The position numbers and the translations under genes were made by a program. The notes under the pieces are model-generated. The model made no database searches and had not been told where the DNA came from. It saw only the letters and a program-made list of their open reading frames with translations. A stretch of DNA of 64,000 bases from Coraliomargarita sp. (GTDB lineage: Bacteria > Verrucomicrobiota > Verrucomicrobiia > Opitutales > UBA953): assembly GCA_024638885.1 (NCBI GenBank), contig JAHEJL010000001.1, positions 645,001 through 709,000 of the forward strand. The letters run 5' to 3'. Shown here piece by piece: positions 61,848-64,000 of this stretch. Position 1 is the first letter of the stretch. Every line of letters begins with the position of its first letter.

Positions 61848-62789
61848 TCAGGCGGCCGGTTCTTCGGAGGAACGACGGACCAGCATCACCGCGGCGCAGA
61901 GCGAGGAGAAGAGGGCCGCGCCGACGACGAGGTGCACCGTGCGGACGTGCGGGTTATCGTACAGGCGGAGGCTCAGGATGCCCAGGAGGACCTGGAGGAA
62001 GACCAGCGCGACCAAGGTCGCCCAGCGGAGGAACGGGAAGCCGTGGCGGGCCAGCTGGACGGCGAAGAACAGCACCGAGGCGCCGGCGAGCAGCGCCCCG
62101 CCGCGGTGCAGCAGGTTGACCCACCAGGCGAGGCCGGCGCCGATCGAAGGGACGAACAAGGCGTCGGCCGGGGAGGCGACCCAGAGCGTGAAGTGGCCTT
62201 GGCGCATGACCGCGCCGATGACGATCACCGAGAGGACCAAGGAAGCGGCGACGGCGCCGAGACGGAAGAGCGTGCGTGGCGCCGTGGGCCGGGCCTGATG
62301 CCAGGCCGCGCTGTGGGCGAGCGCGATGAAGGCGAGCAACGCGAGCGTGAGCTGGGCGTTGACCGCGTGGCCGACGGCGAAGGCCGCCGCCTTGAAGTTG
62401 CCGTCGCCGCCGACGTTGAGCCGGTCGAGCAGCACGCGCAGGCCGCCGAGCAGGCCTTGGAAGACCACGAGACCGACGAGCGCGTAGGCCGCGCGACGCA
62501 CGGCGACGCGGGTCTCGCGGAGGCGGTGGGCGATCGCGAGCGCGACGCAGAGCAGGCCGAGGCCCGTGGCGGCGAGGCGGTGCGAGTGTTCGGCGAACTT
62601 GTCGATCTCGGTGAGCCAGCCCGGCGGATTGACCGAGCCGTTGGAGAGCGGCCAGTCGAGGAAGGCCATGCCGGCGCGGATGCTCGTGGTGAAGCCGCCG
62701 GCCTGGAGGACGAGCACGGACCAGCCGAGCGTGAACAGGCACAGGCCGAACAGGCGTCGGTCGGGTGCGGAAGGTGCCGGCTGGCTCAT
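61848..62789 (-). CDS. ctaA: Heme A synthase (CtaA/COX15)
   Basis: A 313-residue, eight-helix membrane protein: G-G-F-T-T-S-I-R-A-G-M near the N-terminus, the heme ligand histidines in E-H-S-H-R, H-A-V-N-A-Q-L, L-L-H-R-G-G and R-T-V-H-L-V, one in each required helix. It oxidises heme O to heme A for cytochrome c oxidase. Together with ctaB and the DUF420 gene at the other end of the window this points to an aa3-type oxidase in this organism. Confidence 0.92.
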   Translation of the reverse strand: MSQPAPSAPDRRLFGLCLFTLGWSVLVLQAGGFTTSIRAGMAFLDWPLSNGSVNPPGWLTEIDKFAEHSHRLAATGLGLLCVALAIAHRLRETRVAVRRAAYALVGLVVFQGLLGGLRVLLDRLNVGGDGNFKAAAFAVGHAVNAQLTLALLAFIALAHSAAWHQARPTAPRTLFRLGAVAASLVLSVIVIGAVMRQGHFTLWVASPADALFVPSIGAGLAWWVNLLHRGGALLAGASVLFFAVQLARHGFPFLRWATLVALVFLQVLLGILSLRLYDNPHVRTVHLVVGAALFSSLCAAVMLVRRSSEEPAA

Positions 62790-62871
62790 GGCTTCATCTC
62801 AACCGACAACTTCGGCGGCGCAAATCCCAAGCACGCTAATCGGGGGTCTTAAGCCCGGCCGATGGGCCTTA

Positions 62872-63288
62872 TCAGGATTGCGCGGCGACCCGGCCGAACG
62901 CGCGGATCTTGCCCACGAGGTTGGTGAGGCCGTTGCGGCGGTTGGGCGAGAGGTGCTGCGTGATGCCGACCGCGGAAAGGAAGTCGGCGTCGGTCGCGGC
63001 GACGTCCTGCGGGGAGGCGCCGTCGTAGAATTCGCAGACCAGGCTCGCGACGCCCTTGGTGATGAGCGAGTCGGCGTCGCAGCGGAAGCGGCAGACGCCG
63101 GCCTCGAGGGACGGCACGAGCCAGAGGTTCGACGTGCAGCCTTCGATGAGGAACGCGTCGAGCTTGAACTCGGCCGGGAGCGCGGGCGAGGCCTTCGCGC
63201 GATCGATGACGTATTGGAAGCGTTCGTGGTGGTCGCCGAACGGTTCGAGTTCCGCGACGAGGGCGTCGCGCCGGCTTTGCAGGCTCAT
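62872..63288 (-). CDS. sufE: SufE-family cysteine desulfuration protein
   Basis: A 138-residue protein with the catalytic cysteine at position 51 in L-I-E-G-C-T-S-N-L-W, identical in position to E. coli SufE, and the C-terminal L-S-P-N-R-R-N-G-L motif. It accepts sulfur from the SufS cysteine desulfurase for iron-sulfur cluster assembly. SufS and the scaffold genes are not in the window. It starts seven bases after the TPR-like gene's stop. Confidence 0.94.
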   Translation of the reverse strand: MSLQSRRDALVAELEPFGDHHERFQYVIDRAKASPALPAEFKLDAFLIEGCTSNLWLVPSLEAGVCRFRCDADSLITKGVASLVCEFYDGASPQDVAATDADFLSAVGITQHLSPNRRNGLTNLVGKIRAFGRVAAQS

Positions 63289-63295
63289 CGGGCGA

Positions 63296-64000
63296 TCAGC
63301 GGCCGGCGAGCGCCTCGGGGTCGAGGTTGCTGCGGATGAGCGGGGTCATGGCGGCCTCGAGCTTGCGCTGGCGTTCCAGCGGCAGCTTCGATTCGGAGCG
63401 GAGCCAGGAGACGGCTTCCTGCCAGATGGCGGGCGAGGGGCGGCGCATCGTGAGGAGCAGTTCGAGTTCGTCGGCGACGGACTTGCGCGTGCCGTAGGTC
63501 TCGGTCTGGCCGGCGAGGATGCGGGCCGAGACGTAGTCGGCGCGCAGCTGCGAATGGCGCGGGTAGAGGGCGATGCCGGCCTCGAGCACGCGCACCGCGG
63601 CTTCGCCGGCGCGGATCGAGCGGAGGTGACGGCCGACGGAGCGGTAGGCTTCGGGGCCGAGGTCCTTGGCCTTGAGGAACTCGACGAGGTAGCGGTCGCC
63701 GATGTCGCGGTCGCGCTTGGCGATCGTCGCGTCGGGCTTCTGGCGCGCGTGGTAGGCGATGGCGATCAGCGCCTGCACGATGGCTTCGTTCGATTTGAAG
63801 AACGCCTTGTCGGCGGCGACGATCTGCTGGTGCTGGACGATGACCTGGCCGGGGTCGGGGCCGTTGAGCAGCGCTTCGAGATGCAGCGCGGCGAAGGTCG
63901 CGCGTTCGAGGCCGTGCTGCGAAGCGGAAGTGGCGATGGCGCCGGTGAGTTCGGCGTAACCTTTCTCGGCGGCGAAGTTGGCGAGCGCGATCATCGGCGC
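63296..64000 (-). CDS. Helical repeat (TPR-like) protein, C-terminal part
   Basis: The frame is open from the window's right edge to a stop at 63296, giving at least 233 residues without a signal peptide in view. Alanine/leucine-rich helical pairs of 34-residue-like spacing (A-A-V-R-V-L-E-A-G-I-A-L-Y-P-R-H is a typical TPR repeat end) fill the visible portion. The start lies outside, so the beginning and full function are unknown. Confidence 0.6.
   Translation of the reverse strand, partial: APMIALANFAAEKGYAELTGAIATSASQHGLERATFAALHLEALLNGPDPGQVIVQHQQIVAADKAFFKSNEAIVQALIAIAYHARQKPDATIAKRDRDIGDRYLVEFLKAKDLGPEAYRSVGRHLRSIRAGEAAVRVLEAGIALYPRHSQLRADYVSARILAGQTETYGTRKSVADELELLLTMRRPSPAIWQEAVSWLRSESKLPLERQRKLEAAMTPLIRSNLDPEALAGR

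Overview
The window reads as a chromosomal segment of a high-GC, Gram-negative bacterium, most likely a member of Verrucomicrobiota (Opitutae-like). This is an inference from gene content: a double-length UvrA (also known from Chlamydia in the same superphylum), planctomycete/verrucomicrobial-type secreted c-type cytochromes paired with beta-propeller dehydrogenase-like proteins, DUF1080 proteins, a secreted Gfo/Idh/MocA oxidoreductase, many signal peptides and an autotransporter. Heme A synthesis genes (ctaA, ctaB) suggest aerobic respiration. No rRNA operon, CRISPR array, prophage or intact insertion sequence was seen; one tRNA gene (Leu, UAG) is present.

Layout. 1-9.6 kb: FtsB-like protein, argH, a LysE-type exporter, a secreted oxidoreductase, then metH and rsmG on the minus strand. 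11-16.7 kb: a complete late and early biotin locus, bioA-bioB-bioD-bioF-esterase-bioC, preceded by a well-matched BirA operator. 16.9-23.3 kb: autotransporter, Na/Pi symporter, DUF1080-like protein, Rrf2 regulator, HAD protein, an AT-rich patch with a zinc-ribbon gene beside tRNA-Leu, and psd. 23.4-26.0 kb: two tandem secreted coiled-coil ClpP-like proteases, the most unusual genes here. 26.2-33 kb: a monoheme cytochrome/propeller pair, a sodium:solute symporter and a membrane-anchored aldose epimerase. 33.3-37.0 kb: three proteases in a row (Prc, rhomboid, cytosolic ClpP). 37.1-44.8 kb: an orphan ABC ATPase, a translationally coupled four-gene oxidation cassette (PfpI-like, TIM-barrel, pentaheme cytochrome, propeller) and a MATE exporter. 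44.9-50.9 kb: rpmA-rplU, gamma carbonic anhydrase, DUF1080, an orphan NtrC-type regulator with a sigma-54-like promoter. 50.9-64 kb (minus strand): dprA, nnr, acpS, pdxJ, giant uvrA, 5-formyl-THF cyclo-ligase, ctaB, ctaA, sufE and the end of a TPR-like gene.

Intergenic DNA is strikingly structured. Short palindromic modules bounded by GTAGGG and CCTACC recur throughout, sometimes in tandem (29.43-29.73 kb), with at least three further short dispersed repeat families. One module (29573-29696) has long inverted ends and resembles a small non-autonomous element.

Functionally the window suggests an organism that exports sugar-oxidising and glycan-processing proteins to the periplasm or surface (cytochrome/propeller pairs, DUF1080, secreted Gfo/Idh/MocA and TIM-barrel proteins, aldose epimerase, sodium symporter), which fits saccharide scavenging. 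Coordinates of start codons are my choices from the sequence; all functional assignments are by motif recognition, without database searches.
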